NCBI GenBank assembly: GCA_023427705.1 | Contig: JAEZAL010000128.1 | Location: forward strand, 1 to 35,178 | DNA: 35,178 nucleotides | Reading direction: 5' to 3' | Origin: Bacillota bacterium | GTDB taxonomy: Bacteria > Bacillota > Clostridia > Clostridiales > Clostridiaceae | Part shown: positions 15,094 through 23,088 of the stretch, in pieces | Layout: the number at the start of each line of letters is the position of its first letter | Position numbering within the stretch: position 1 is the first letter of the stretch | Program-made: the position numbers and the translations under genes | Notes under the pieces: generated by a model | The model's database searches: none | The model's input: only the letters and a program-made list of their open reading frames with translations | Told to the model about the DNA's origin: nothing

Positions 15094-15972
15094 ATGAATA
15101 ATTTAAGTGACAGGATTAAAGGAATAATATTTATAATTTTATCAGCATTTGGTTTTGCAGTTATGTCAGCTTTTGTTAAGTTAGCTGGAGATATACCATC
15201 TTTTCAAAAGACGTTTTTTAGAAATTTAGTATCTTGTTTAATTGCTCTGATATTTATTATAAAAAATAGAGAAAGTTTTTTTGGGAAGAGGGAAAATCAA
15301 AAGTTATTAATATTAAGATCAACACTTGGAACCATAGGAATAGTTTTTAATTATTATGCTATAGATAAGTTAATACTTTCAGATGCTAATATGTTAAATA
15401 AATTAAGTCCATTTTTTGTAATTATATTTTCAGCTTTATTTATTGGAGAGAAAATTAATTCAAAGCAAATAATTTCAATTGTTATTGCGTTTATAGGAAC
15501 ATTATTTATTATAAAACCAACATTCAATTTAGATATTTTTCCGTTTATAATTGGAATTTTAGGAGCAATTTTTGCAGCAGGTGCCTATACTTGCCTAAGA
15601 GTATTAGGGAATAAAGAAAAACATTACACTGTTGTTTTTTATTTTTCATTATTTTCATTAATTGTAATATTCCCTATTATGTTGGCTGTATATAAACCAA
15701 TGACAATGTTACAATTATTCTATTTACTTATGGCAGGAGTATTTGCTAGTATTGGACAATTTGGAATTACATTAGCATATAAATATGCACCAGCTAAGGA
15801 AATTTCTATATTTGACTATTCAAATATTATTTTTTCAGCAATAATCAGCTTTATGATTTTCGGAGTTTTACCTGATAGTTTAAGCTTTATTGGATATGGA
15901 GTAATATTCTTCGCTTCTCTATATATGTTTATGTATAATAAGAAATTAGATAAGATAACTAAGAGTAAATAG
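15094..15972 (+). CDS. EamA/DMT family transporter
   Basis: The 292-residue product has about ten hydrophobic helices arranged as two repeats, each an EamA module. Repeat 1 spans roughly residues 8-140 (IKGIIFIILSAFGFAVMSAF to FIGTLFIIKP), and repeat 2 about 145-285. The drug/metabolite transporter superfamily exports amino acids, nucleobases, sugars or other metabolites; substrate cannot be read from the sequence. The ATG at 15094 is ten bases from AAGGGAGG; the ATG at 15085 overlaps that site and is rejected. It stands alone, closed by a very stable hairpin. Confidence 0.88.
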   Translation: MNNLSDRIKGIIFIILSAFGFAVMSAFVKLAGDIPSFQKTFFRNLVSCLIALIFIIKNRESFFGKRENQKLLILRSTLGTIGIVFNYYAIDKLILSDANMLNKLSPFFVIIFSALFIGEKINSKQIISIVIAFIGTLFIIKPTFNLDIFPFIIGILGAIFAAGAYTCLRVLGNKEKHYTVVFYFSLFSLIVIFPIMLAVYKPMTMLQLFYLLMAGVFASIGQFGITLAYKYAPAKEISIFDYSNIIFSAIISFMIFGVLPDSLSFIGYGVIFFASLYMFMYNKKLDKITKSK

Positions 15973-15974
15973 TA

Positions 15975-16010
15975 AAATGGGAGCTGTTTTAAACAGCTCC
16001 CATTTATAAA
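15975..16010. terminator. Very stable terminator hairpin between convergent genes
   Basis: Perfect 15-base arms, AAATGGGAGCTGTTT and its complement, separated by one base. The U-tract is weak on both sides. It lies between the EamA gene and the end of yqeY. Confidence 0.75.
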
Positions 16011-16055
16011 TATAGAATTTCACATTATTAATTTTACTCGTTAACTATTACTTTC

Positions 16056-16493
16056 TTAATTAAGTAATTCTTTTACCATAGGGTTTATTTTAGATCTATC
16101 AAATTTTCCATTTACTTTTGGCATTATTTCTTTCATTATTTTTCCCATATCAGAAGGACCATAATTTCCATTAGATATTATTTCCTTAAGCATTTCTTTA
16201 ACTTCTTCGTCGCTTAATTGTGCTGGTAAATAAGGTGTAAGCAAGTTAATAGCAAAATTACCTTCTTGAATTTTTTCTTCGTCATTAAGTTGAATAGCAT
16301 ATTGAAGGGCTTCTTTTAATTGCTTAATTTGTTTTTCAATTATTTTAATAACAACTTCATCAGTAACATCTTTTCTTTCATTAACCTCATATGCTTTAAT
16401 TTCAGAGTTAACTAGTCTTAATACATTAACTGTTTGCTTATCTCTAGCTTTCATAGCAGCTATTTCATTTTTTTTAAGTTCTTCTTTTAACAT
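16056..16493 (-). CDS. yqeY: GatB/YqeY domain-containing protein
   Basis: The 145-residue product is full length for YqeY. Recognisable features are the N-terminal helix region MLKEELKKNEIAAMKARDKQ, TVNVLRLVNSEIKAYE and the C-terminal helical tail-like module LLTPYLPAQLSDEEVKEML...MGKIMKEIMPKVNGKFDRS. YqeY resembles the tRNA-binding tail of GatB; its role is not settled. The ATG has GAGGTGA upstream, and a good promoter lies in the spacer after the upstream S66 peptidase gene. Confidence 0.93.
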   Translation of the reverse strand: MLKEELKKNEIAAMKARDKQTVNVLRLVNSEIKAYEVNERKDVTDEVVIKIIEKQIKQLKEALQYAIQLNDEEKIQEGNFAINLLTPYLPAQLSDEEVKEMLKEIISNGNYGPSDMGKIMKEIMPKVNGKFDRSKINPMVKELLN

Positions 16494-16546
16494 AAGTTCA
16501 CCTCTATATAAAAATTTTAATAATTATTTATTATATTACAACTTAG

Positions 16547-16575
16547 ATTATAACTTTAATAAATTATTATTTCAA
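16547..16575 (-). promoter_or_regulatory. Sigma-A-type promoter of yqeY
   Basis: On the minus strand TTGAAA (16575-16570) and TATAAT (16552-16547) are 17 bases apart, about 55 bases before the yqeY start. Confidence 0.7.
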
Positions 16576-16591
16576 CAATGGAAGTCCTTTA

Positions 16592-17452
16592 CTATTTTAT
16601 TATTACTTTTTTTCCAATAGGAATTGCCTTTGAATTAGGATTATGCCCTAATTCAGAAGTTTTAATAATTGAGAAATCATATTCTTTTAAATTTTCTAAA
16701 AAATAATTTGTTATTTCTAAATCAGTATAAGTTTTTTCCAATTCCGTAAAAGTTCCAAGGATAAGACCTTTAATATTTGAAAAAGCACCAATTTGCTTAT
16801 ATTGAGCTATAAATGTTGAAATTTTATTTATATCACCACTAAGAGCTTCTAAAAATAAAATTTTATCTTCAAAAGAAGGCATATAGTTGGTGCCAGCAAG
16901 TTTTAAAAAACAACGGATATTACCACCTATTATAACACCTTCCATATAATTACCTTTAATAAAATTGTAATTAAGAGAAGCTATCATATCCTCTTCTTTT
17001 AAAAATAAATTAATAAAATATTCTTTTTGCATATTAGAACTTTCTCTAATTAAGTTTCTTAATTGATAATTAAAATTTATAAGATTTGTTTTAGTATATA
17101 AAGCATTAAGTAAAACAGATAAATCACTATATCCAATAAAAGGTTTATTTGAATTCAATATGTATTCATAATCTAAATAGTCAAGAATTTCGTTGCATAA
17201 ATCTCCACCTGATAAATCAAAAATTGCTTTAATATTATTATCTCTATAAAACTTCATAAGCTCTTTAGCTCTATATTCTGAGTTTAAAGTAGAGCCATCT
17301 AAATTTCTATATAGAGCAGTAGAAACCGAAACATTAATATTAAGGGAAGTTAATAATGTTACTAACTCATCTATTTTGTTTTTTAAGTTTTCATTTAATC
17401 CATTTGAACAAGAAATTAATCCAATTGTATCATTAATTTTTAAGATACTCAT
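16592..17452 (-). CDS. LD-carboxypeptidase family (S66) peptidase
   Basis: The 286-residue product has the S66 fold: nucleophile Ser109 in FIGYSDLSVL, Glu202 in LFLEALSGD and His270 in ELGHNPNSKAIPIG form the expected Ser-Glu-His triad. GGNIRCFLKLAGTNYMP is another family landmark. S66 enzymes include muramoyl-tetrapeptide LD-carboxypeptidase for cell-wall recycling and the MccF immunity peptidases; I cannot choose between them. There is no signal peptide, so it acts in the cytoplasm. The ATG at 17450-17452 is chosen because TGGAGGTAA lies directly upstream; the ATG four codons earlier overlaps that site. Confidence 0.88.
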   Translation of the reverse strand: MSILKINDTIGLISCSNGLNENLKNKIDELVTLLTSLNINVSVSTALYRNLDGSTLNSEYRAKELMKFYRDNNIKAIFDLSGGDLCNEILDYLDYEYILNSNKPFIGYSDLSVLLNALYTKTNLINFNYQLRNLIRESSNMQKEYFINLFLKEEDMIASLNYNFIKGNYMEGVIIGGNIRCFLKLAGTNYMPSFEDKILFLEALSGDINKISTFIAQYKQIGAFSNIKGLILGTFTELEKTYTDLEITNYFLENLKEYDFSIIKTSELGHNPNSKAIPIGKKVIIK

Positions 17453-17586
17453 ATTTACCTCCATAAAATATTATTTATTATAAGTATAAAGAATAATAAA
17501 ATAAAATCAAATAAAGAATTATACAATAGAATATTAAATTATTATTTAGAATAATCTATAAAGTACTAGTTTATAATGGAGGATTT

Positions 17587-17994
17587 ATGAAATATAGACT
17601 TTATGTAAGTGGATTTTGTAATGAAACAAGAAAGCCAGAAAGTTGTGTTGGGATTGGAGGAGTAATTCTAAATGATTTTGGGTACGAAAGGATTTTCTCT
17701 AAATATGTTGGAAAGGGGACTATGATAGAAGCCAATATACAAGGAATATTATATGGAATTAATCATATAATTAATGAAGAAAACTTAAGTGATTTAACTG
17801 TATATAGTACAAATATAATGTTAATCAATTATTTAAATAAAAATAGCGTAGAAATACCAAAAAAAGTAGTAGAATTAACAAATAACTTAATAAAGTTAGT
17901 AGAAAATTTGAAATTTAAAGTAAATTATGAGTATTTTGAAGTAAATGAGTATAATTACGTAAGAAATTTAGCTAAAGAGGCTCTAAAGATATAA
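17587..17994 (+). CDS. RNase H-fold protein with degenerate active site
   Basis: The 135-residue product follows the RNase HI/RVT_3 pattern: first strand KYRLYVSGF, second strand GIGGVILND, helix A TMIEANIQGILYGINHI, strand LTVYSTNIMLINYLN and a C-terminal NYVRNLAKEAL. In active RNase H the four acids are D, E, D, D. Here the first Asp position is Ser8, Glu48 is kept, the third is Thr75 and the last is Arg126 or a neighbour. It is therefore probably not a nuclease and may be a nucleic-acid-binding pseudoenzyme. ATG at 17587 follows ATGGAGG. It is a lone gene upstream of desulfoferrodoxin, 78 bases away, which has its own promoter. Confidence 0.75.
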   Translation: MKYRLYVSGFCNETRKPESCVGIGGVILNDFGYERIFSKYVGKGTMIEANIQGILYGINHIINEENLSDLTVYSTNIMLINYLNKNSVEIPKKVVELTNNLIKLVENLKFKVNYEYFEVNEYNYVRNLAKEALKI

Positions 17995-18001
17995 GAAAAA
18001 T

Positions 18002-18030
18002 TTGTTAATTACAAATCAAAGGAGTATAAT
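18002..18030 (+). promoter_or_regulatory. Sigma-A-type promoter of the desulfoferrodoxin gene
   Basis: TTGTTA at 18002-18007 and TATAAT at 18025-18030 with exactly 17 bases between them. The predicted start near 18037 leaves a leader of about 36 bases. Confidence 0.7.
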
Positions 18031-18072
18031 AAATGTATAATAATAAATATTATAATATAAGGAGTGATTTAA

Positions 18073-18453
18073 ATGGTAGTTAAACTACAAGTGTACAAGT
18101 GTGAAGTTTGCGGAAATATGGTAGAGGTTTTAAGCGCTGGTGGAGGCACTTTAACTTGCTGTGGTAAGCCAATGACACTATTAAATGAAAATACTGTTGA
18201 TGCAGCTGTTGAAAAACATATTCCTGTATATGAAGGAAAAGATGGAGAAGTTTTAGTGAAGGTTGGAGAAGTAGAACATCCAATGCTAGCTGAACACTTT
18301 ATTCAATGGGTGGAAGTAATCACAAAAGATGGACAAGTTTTAAGACAAGACTTAAATCCAGGTGAAAAGCCAGTAGCTAAATTTAAGGTTAATGGAGATG
18401 TAGATAGAGTTAGAGAATATTGTAATCTACATGGTTTATGGAGTACAAAATAA
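18073..18453 (+). CDS. dfx: Desulfoferrodoxin (2Fe superoxide reductase)
   Basis: The 126-residue protein has both iron centres. The N-terminal desulforedoxin-like centre uses Cys10, Cys13, Cys29 and Cys30 (CEVC...LTCCGKPM). The catalytic centre uses His49 (EKHIPV), His69 and His75 (VEHPMLAEHFIQW), Cys117 and His120 (EYCNLHGLWS), with the conserved Glu47-Lys48 beside the active iron. It reduces superoxide to peroxide without making oxygen, a defence typical of anaerobes; electrons usually come from rubredoxin, which is not in this window. ATG follows AAGGAGTGA. The gene has its own promoter and terminator. Confidence 0.97.
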   Translation: MVVKLQVYKCEVCGNMVEVLSAGGGTLTCCGKPMTLLNENTVDAAVEKHIPVYEGKDGEVLVKVGEVEHPMLAEHFIQWVEVITKDGQVLRQDLNPGEKPVAKFKVNGDVDRVREYCNLHGLWSTK

Positions 18454-18464
18454 TATTAATATTT

Positions 18465-18490
18465 AGGCTATCTTTTAAAGATAGCCTTTT
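18465..18490 (+). terminator. Terminator after dfx
   Basis: AGGCTATCTTT and AAAGATAGCCT (11-bp arms, nearly continuous) followed by TTTATA. Confidence 0.8.
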
Positions 18491-18547
18491 ATAATGCTTA
18501 AAGATATACTATTATATAGTTAGTAATATACTTGGAGGTTAATACAG

Positions 18548-19705
18548 ATGAAAAAATATTATGGAATAACTACTTTTTTAACTTTTGGGGTGTTCAGTAT
18601 CCTAACCACATTTTATTTTCCTTACTTAAATCAAGAAATAGGTCTTAGCCTTAGTGAAGTTGGACGAGTAGTATCAGTAGGTGCTTTATTTACATTGTTT
18701 TCGCAACCTATATTATCGAATAAATTTTCTAAATCTGCTAATAAAAACAGATTTATACTTTCATATTTAGTTATAGCTTTTATAACTATAATAGGACTTA
18801 TGTTTATTAATAAAGATTTAACTATAATATATGCACCGATTTATGGAGCTGTTTTAGGATCTTTAGCTGGAGTATTTGAAATCTATATTGAAGAATTATG
18901 CATAAAAAATAAATATGAATTTTCAGATATTCGTAAATGGGGATCCATTGGTTATGCAATAATAGTTTTTGTTTCAGGAATTATAATTAATAAATTTGGA
19001 TTTAGAATTCTACATATTATAGCTTTAATTATGATAGTTATAATGATGGCAGTTATATTATTTACTTTTAAAGGGGATTTAAAAGTAAAAGAAAATATAA
19101 ATAAAGTTAAGTTTGCTGATTTATTTAAGAACAGAAATATAATACTACTAATTATTGTTGTATTTTTAGGAATGGGAAGTTATATGGGGTTAGATTTTGC
19201 ATATTCCTCTTATCTTGTTAAATTAGTTGGAGATATTGATAAAGCTAATGAAATATATAGTGCTTCTATTAGTTTTAGAGTAGTTATTGAATTCTTTGCA
19301 TTTATGATGATAGCAAAGTATTTAAGTAAGGCGAATAGTAAAAGGTGCTTAACTATTGCTCTGTCTATAGCCGCTATTAAGATTTTACTGTTTTCAACAG
19401 GAAATGTAGCATTAATAGTTCTTGGAGATCAATTACATGGTATTATGTATGGATTATACTTAAATTTTCTTTTTAAATATTTAAGAGATATATTAGATAA
19501 TGAACTTATAGCAACTTCATTTGCAGTTCTATCCGTTTTAAGCAGCGGTGGCTCTAATTTTATTTACCCATCAATTTATAGTTATGTTGAAGGCGTTTTT
19601 GGATATTTTGGAATGTACTTTTTAGGATTTATTTTACTAGTTATTTCTGTAGTAATTCTATTTGTATTTTTACCAAATCCTAAAAATTTTAAAAGGGCTA
19701 AATAA
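18548..19705 (+). CDS. MFS transporter, LacY/nucleoside-symporter-like
   Basis: A 385-residue integral membrane protein with about twelve hydrophobic helices and a central charged loop near residues 175-195 (KGDLKVKENINKVKF). The DIRKWGSIGYAI motif after helix 4 matches the RxWGSxG signature of the oligosaccharide:H+ symporter and nucleoside:H+ symporter groups of the major facilitator superfamily (MFS_1-like). Substrate is unknown. ATG follows TTGGAGG. Its stop codon abuts the ATG of the following metallopeptidase gene, so the two are translationally linked. Confidence 0.85.
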   Translation: MKKYYGITTFLTFGVFSILTTFYFPYLNQEIGLSLSEVGRVVSVGALFTLFSQPILSNKFSKSANKNRFILSYLVIAFITIIGLMFINKDLTIIYAPIYGAVLGSLAGVFEIYIEELCIKNKYEFSDIRKWGSIGYAIIVFVSGIIINKFGFRILHIIALIMIVIMMAVILFTFKGDLKVKENINKVKFADLFKNRNIILLIIVVFLGMGSYMGLDFAYSSYLVKLVGDIDKANEIYSASISFRVVIEFFAFMMIAKYLSKANSKRCLTIALSIAAIKILLFSTGNVALIVLGDQLHGIMYGLYLNFLFKYLRDILDNELIATSFAVLSVLSSGGSNFIYPSIYSYVEGVFGYFGMYFLGFILLVISVVILFVFLPNPKNFKRAK

Positions 19706-20389
19706 ATGAAAAAAACTATTATTTTAAATGGTATTAAAATTAACTACAATTTAATTCTAAAAAATAAAAAGAATATATCAATTAAATTAGACTATAATGG
19801 AGAAGTTATTGTATATGCTCCACTAGATATAAGTGTAAGATATATTGAGGATTTACTAGTAAAAAAGCAAAAGTGGATAATTGATAATTATAATAAAATA
19901 ATGGATAATAAAACTTCAAACAAGATAATGTTTTTAGGAAAAGAGTTTTTTCTCAAAATAGAGAAGTCTAATTATGAAAAAATAGATATAGAAGAGGAAG
20001 TTATAACAATAAAAACCCAAAATACTAATTCAGATAATGTAAAATTAACGTTATCAAATTGGCTTAGGGAGCAAGCCAATTCAATAATAATAAAAAGAGC
20101 AATTGAATTATCAAATGAATGTTCTTTATATCCATCTAAGATTTTAATTAGAAATCAAAAAACTAGATGGGGTAGTTGTAATACTAAAAGAGAAATTCGA
20201 TTAAATTGGCGACTTATATTATCACCTAAGTATGTGATGGATTATATAATAATACATGAACTTTCTCATTTAAAGTATATGAATCACTCAAGTGATTTTT
20301 GGAAATTAGTTGAAGGTTATAATAAAGATTATAAAAAAGCTGAAAATTGGCTTAAGGAGAATGGTATTAAAATAATGAAAATAAATTAG
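19706..20389 (+). CDS. YgjP-like (DUF45) zinc metallopeptidase
   Basis: The 227-residue product carries the zinc-binding motif HELSHLKYMNHSSDFW (HExxH plus a downstream His and the FW pair) near residues 180-198. It is preceded by TRWGSCNTKREIRLNWRLILSPKYVMDYII, which defines the YgjP/DUF45 family related to SprT and M48 peptidases. The N-terminal half is beta-rich (KNISIKLDYNGEVIVYAP). No signal peptide, so it is likely cytoplasmic; the substrate is unknown. It starts directly after the MFS transporter stop codon with no spacer. Confidence 0.9.
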   Translation: MKKTIILNGIKINYNLILKNKKNISIKLDYNGEVIVYAPLDISVRYIEDLLVKKQKWIIDNYNKIMDNKTSNKIMFLGKEFFLKIEKSNYEKIDIEEEVITIKTQNTNSDNVKLTLSNWLREQANSIIIKRAIELSNECSLYPSKILIRNQKTRWGSCNTKREIRLNWRLILSPKYVMDYIIIHELSHLKYMNHSSDFWKLVEGYNKDYKKAENWLKENGIKIMKIN

Positions 20390-20490
20390 AAAATTATCTT
20401 TTAAATGAGCTTAAAATATACTAGCAAAAATTATAATTTAACATTATAATATTTTTATAATTACAATAGATAATAATCAAGGAGATGAAT

Positions 20491-20718
20491 ATGAGAACAG
20501 TTTATAGAAATCCAAAAGAATTAGCAACTTGCTTAAAGGACTTAGTAGATAATTATTTAGAATTCTTAATAAGTTATGATGAACTAGAGGAAAAAGTAAA
20601 GAAAATAGTTTCAGCTAATGGAGAAAGAGTTTATAGAGATGGAAGAATTTCTTTAAAATTATATCCTTACTTAGGAGATGAAAGAGTAGAAATAATTAAT
20701 AAAATTGTAGAAGAATAG
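20491..20718 (+). CDS. TIGR04540-type small conserved protein
   Basis: A 75-residue protein (MRTVYRNPKELATCLKDLVD onward) that I match to the TIGR04540 group of small conserved clostridial proteins. It is helical and charged, with one cysteine and no export signal. The C-terminal part has an RVYRDGRISLKLYPYLGDERVEI segment that looks like a short beta hairpin. ATG at 20491 is six bases after AAGGAG; an ATG at 20485 abuts that site and is not used. Function unknown. Confidence 0.75.
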   Translation: MRTVYRNPKELATCLKDLVDNYLEFLISYDELEEKVKKIVSANGERVYRDGRISLKLYPYLGDERVEIINKIVEE

Positions 20719-20728
20719 AAAGTGTTAT

Positions 20729-20762
20729 GCCTCCATAGATTAATTTACTAAGGAGGCTTTAT
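20729..20762 (+). terminator. Terminator after the TIGR04540-type gene
   Basis: GCCTCC pairs with GGAGGC, extended by TAG/CTA past an A-A mismatch, followed by TTTATT. A weak to moderate terminator. Confidence 0.6.
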
Positions 20763-20785
20763 TATAATTTAAGGGAAGAGAGATT

Positions 20786-21409
20786 ATGTTAGATGAAATA
20801 ATTAAAAAGTTTAATAACTATACTCCATATATTAATGGCTGGAGTAATATGAAAAGGGCTGCTGTAGCAATATTATTAGTAGATATAGAAAATGATACTA
20901 AAATAGTATTTCAAGTAAGGGCACTCCATATGAGAACTCAACCAGGTGATATATCATTACCAGGAGGAAGAATAGAAAATAATGAAAGTCCAAGAGAAAC
21001 AGTTGAAAGGGAAATTTGTGAAGAGCTTGGATTAGATAAAGAGGATTTTGAAATAATAACTCCTTTAGATATATTAGTAACTCATTATGGGCAAATTATT
21101 CATCCTTTTTTAGGGTATATAAAAAATATTAATAACATGGATATTAATAAGGATGAAGTTGATCATATTTTTCTAGCTCCAATTGATAAGCTAATAAAAA
21201 ATAATCCATTACAAAATATAAGCAAAATTAATGTTGAAAGAAATAAAAGTTTTCCTTATCATTTAATTAATGGTGGTGAAAATTATAAATTTAAAGAAGG
21301 ACTATATAAATCACTTTTTTATAATTATAATAAATATGTAATATGGGGTATGACAGCATTAATAATAGAAAATTTTTTAAACTATATAAAAAATGATAAA
21401 AATAAATAG
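20786..21409 (+). CDS. Nudix hydrolase, CoA-pyrophosphatase type
   Basis: The 207-residue product has a complete Nudix box from Gly61 to Leu83 (GRIENNESPRETVEREICEELGL: G-x5-E-x7-REIxEELG). The sequence just before, QVRALHMRTQPGDISLPGG, matches the NuCoA-type motif preceding the Nudix box in CoA diphosphatases (UPF0035). It likely hydrolyses CoA or CoA derivatives to phosphopantetheine and ADP, though specificity is inferred. ATG follows AAGGGAAGAGAG. Confidence 0.88.
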   Translation: MLDEIIKKFNNYTPYINGWSNMKRAAVAILLVDIENDTKIVFQVRALHMRTQPGDISLPGGRIENNESPRETVEREICEELGLDKEDFEIITPLDILVTHYGQIIHPFLGYIKNINNMDINKDEVDHIFLAPIDKLIKNNPLQNISKINVERNKSFPYHLINGGENYKFKEGLYKSLFYNYNKYVIWGMTALIIENFLNYIKNDKNK

Positions 21410-21423
21410 TAAATAATTAAAAT

Positions 21424-21470
21424 AAACTCCTTAATATACTTGGTATGCCCAAATATAACAAGGAGTTTTA
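21424..21470. terminator. Bidirectional terminator between the Nudix and purine permease genes
   Basis: AAACTCCTT (21424-21432) pairs with AAGGAGTTT (21460-21468); the 27-base loop can form an inner TTGG/CCAA pairing. It lies between convergent genes and is flanked by short T-tracts on either strand. Confidence 0.65.
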
Positions 21471-21493
21471 ATTTTATACTTATATATTAAAGT

Positions 21494-22780
21494 CTATATT
21501 GTACTAAGTAAAAGATATATAACAAAAGTAAATGCTATTAAGTACATTACTATAGAAATATCTTTATATTTTTTAGTAGCAATCTTCATTATTACATAAG
21601 ATATAAATCCAAATGCAATTCCATCTATTATACTAAATGTTAAAGGAATTAATACTATTATTAAAAAACTAGGAATAGCTTCAGAAATATCATTAAAATC
21701 AATATGTACGATTCCTTTAATCATTAAGCTTCCTAATATTATTAGTATAGGAGCTATAACTTCATTAGGAATTATATTTACAAAAGGTATAAGTATTAAA
21801 GTTAAAAGTAATAATATACCTGATATTAATGAAGTAAGTCCAGTTTTTCCACCAGCTGCAATACCGGCAGTTCCTTCAACTGTTGATACTGAAGGACTAG
21901 TTCCAAGAAAACCACAAGCTATTGTAGATAAAGCTATAGAATTTAATGCTTTATTTTGCTTTTCAGGAGCCTTTAAAAGTCCATTAATTTGACCATGTAA
22001 TAAACCTATATTTTCAAAAACTATAACTAAAGTTAAAGAAAATGTTGAAATCCAAAACTTTATGTTCATAATTTCACTTAAATCAATATTAAAGAATATA
22101 CTTTTATACTCTGAAAAATTAGGTAGTGAAAAGGTTAAATTACTTGTGTCAACAAATTTAAGCGTAATTGCTATTATAGTACCAGTAACGATACTAATTA
22201 AAAAACTTCCAGGAATATTCTTAGCAAATAATACTAATGTCAATATAAGAATAAACATAAAAAATAATATTCTTGGATCTGATAAATCTCCAATTTTAAC
22301 AAATGTTGTAGGGTCAGATATAATAAGTCCACTTTTTTGAAGCCCTAAAAATGTTATAAAAAGACCAATACCTATAGTAATAGATTCTTTTATAGAATTT
22401 GGAATTGATTTATCTAAAATCTTAGATAAAGGTGTAATTGCTACTAGTAAAAATAGTATTCCAGCAATAACAACACTTGCTAATGCTTGATTAAAGGTTA
22501 ATCCCATACCTAATATTATAGTATAGGTAAAGAGAGCATTAATTCCCATTCCGGGCATAACTACCAATGGAGTATTACTAATTAATGCAACTAGTAAACA
22601 TCCTATAAAAGAAGCAAAAACAGTTGCTATAATTAATGGTTCTTGTGATATTCCTCCATCACTTAAAATGCTAGCGTTAACTACAATAATATATACTGCA
22701 GCGAAAAAAGAAGTTAAACCAGCTATTAGCTCAGTTTTAAAATTTGTATTATGTTCTTTAAGTTTAAATATTTTTTTCAT
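21494..22780 (-). CDS. NCS2 family nucleobase permease (adenine/guanine/hypoxanthine type)
   Basis: A 428-residue permease with about 12-14 hydrophobic segments. Family landmarks are TNFKTELIAGLTSFFAAVYIIVVN, the MPGMGINALFTY motif, GIGLFITFLGLQKSGLI, and GTSPSVSTVEGTAGIAAGGKTGLTSL, typical of the AzgA/PbuG branch for purine bases. It imports a purine with protons. The ATG at 22778-22780 is the first start for MKKIFKLKEH. A longer frame to 22888 would read through a G-rich leader and is rejected. AGAAAGG abuts the ATG and AAGAGG lies about 15 bases upstream, so the ribosome binding site is unusual. No purine riboswitch core was recognised. Confidence 0.92.
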   Translation of the reverse strand: MKKIFKLKEHNTNFKTELIAGLTSFFAAVYIIVVNASILSDGGISQEPLIIATVFASFIGCLLVALISNTPLVVMPGMGINALFTYTIILGMGLTFNQALASVVIAGILFLLVAITPLSKILDKSIPNSIKESITIGIGLFITFLGLQKSGLIISDPTTFVKIGDLSDPRILFFMFILILTLVLFAKNIPGSFLISIVTGTIIAITLKFVDTSNLTFSLPNFSEYKSIFFNIDLSEIMNIKFWISTFSLTLVIVFENIGLLHGQINGLLKAPEKQNKALNSIALSTIACGFLGTSPSVSTVEGTAGIAAGGKTGLTSLISGILLLLTLILIPFVNIIPNEVIAPILIILGSLMIKGIVHIDFNDISEAIPSFLIIVLIPLTFSIIDGIAFGFISYVIMKIATKKYKDISIVMYLIAFTFVIYLLLSTI

Positions 22781-22793
22781 CCTTTCTGTAAAA

Positions 22794-22844
22794 CCTCTTT
22801 TCGTATCCCTCGCCCACCCGCATCTTAGATGCTTAATTATTATA
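22794..22844 (-). promoter_or_regulatory. G-rich leader with 5' hairpin upstream of the purine permease
   Basis: On the minus strand a TATAAT-like -10 (22844-22839) is followed by a hairpin GCATC-TAA-GATGC (22832-22820) and then GGGTGGGCGAGGG, ending in AAGAGG. The block is GC-rich in a region that is otherwise mostly AT. Three GGG runs and one GG could form a two- or imperfect three-layer G-quadruplex. The -35 is not convincing. Confidence 0.5.
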
Positions 22845-23022
22845 TCATTAAAGTTGATTTTAAATATAGTAAATCTAAAAAAAATCATAAAAGTCTACAA
22901 TTATATCAAAATATCGTCATATTATTTAGTTTTACACCTTTTGTATACTAATATGTAATACTTTTCTGAAAAAACTTTGAATATTATTCAAATATGGAGA
23001 AATAGTATTCTTGATGGCACTA

Positions 23023-23050
23023 TTGACAAACTAGTTACAAAGAATATAAT
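23023..23050 (+). promoter_or_regulatory. Sigma-A-type promoter of csoR-copZ
   Basis: Consensus TTGACA at 23023-23028 and TATAAT at 23045-23050 with a 16-base spacer. The predicted start at about 23056 lies just before the CsoR-like operator. Confidence 0.8.
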
Positions 23051-23061
23051 TTATTTATATA

Positions 23062-23079
23062 TACCCCGATAGGGTGGGG
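23062..23079 (+). promoter_or_regulatory. CsoR-type operator overlapping the csoR leader
   Basis: TACCCC-GATA-GGGTGGGG forms the C-tract/G-tract pseudo-palindrome typical of CsoR and related sensors. It lies immediately downstream of the transcription start, and its G-tract runs into the ribosome binding site, so bound repressor would block transcription. Confidence 0.7.
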
Positions 23080-23088
23080 AGGTGTAGT

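Noticed and set aside
18033..18083. A 16-codon mini-ORF with AAAGGAG before dfx
   Set aside because: Its apparent ribosome binding site lies inside the spacer of a TTGTTA-17-TATAAT promoter, so it would be upstream of the predicted transcript start.
22781..22888. N-terminal extension of the purine permease by 36 codons
   Set aside because: It would translate the G-rich leader and the hairpin, gives a non-membrane, non-family sequence, and includes the likely promoter region.
23005..23040. A possible second sigma-54 element (TGGCAC near the csoR promoter)
   Set aside because: There is no TTGC at the required spacing, and a consensus sigma-A promoter overlaps it.
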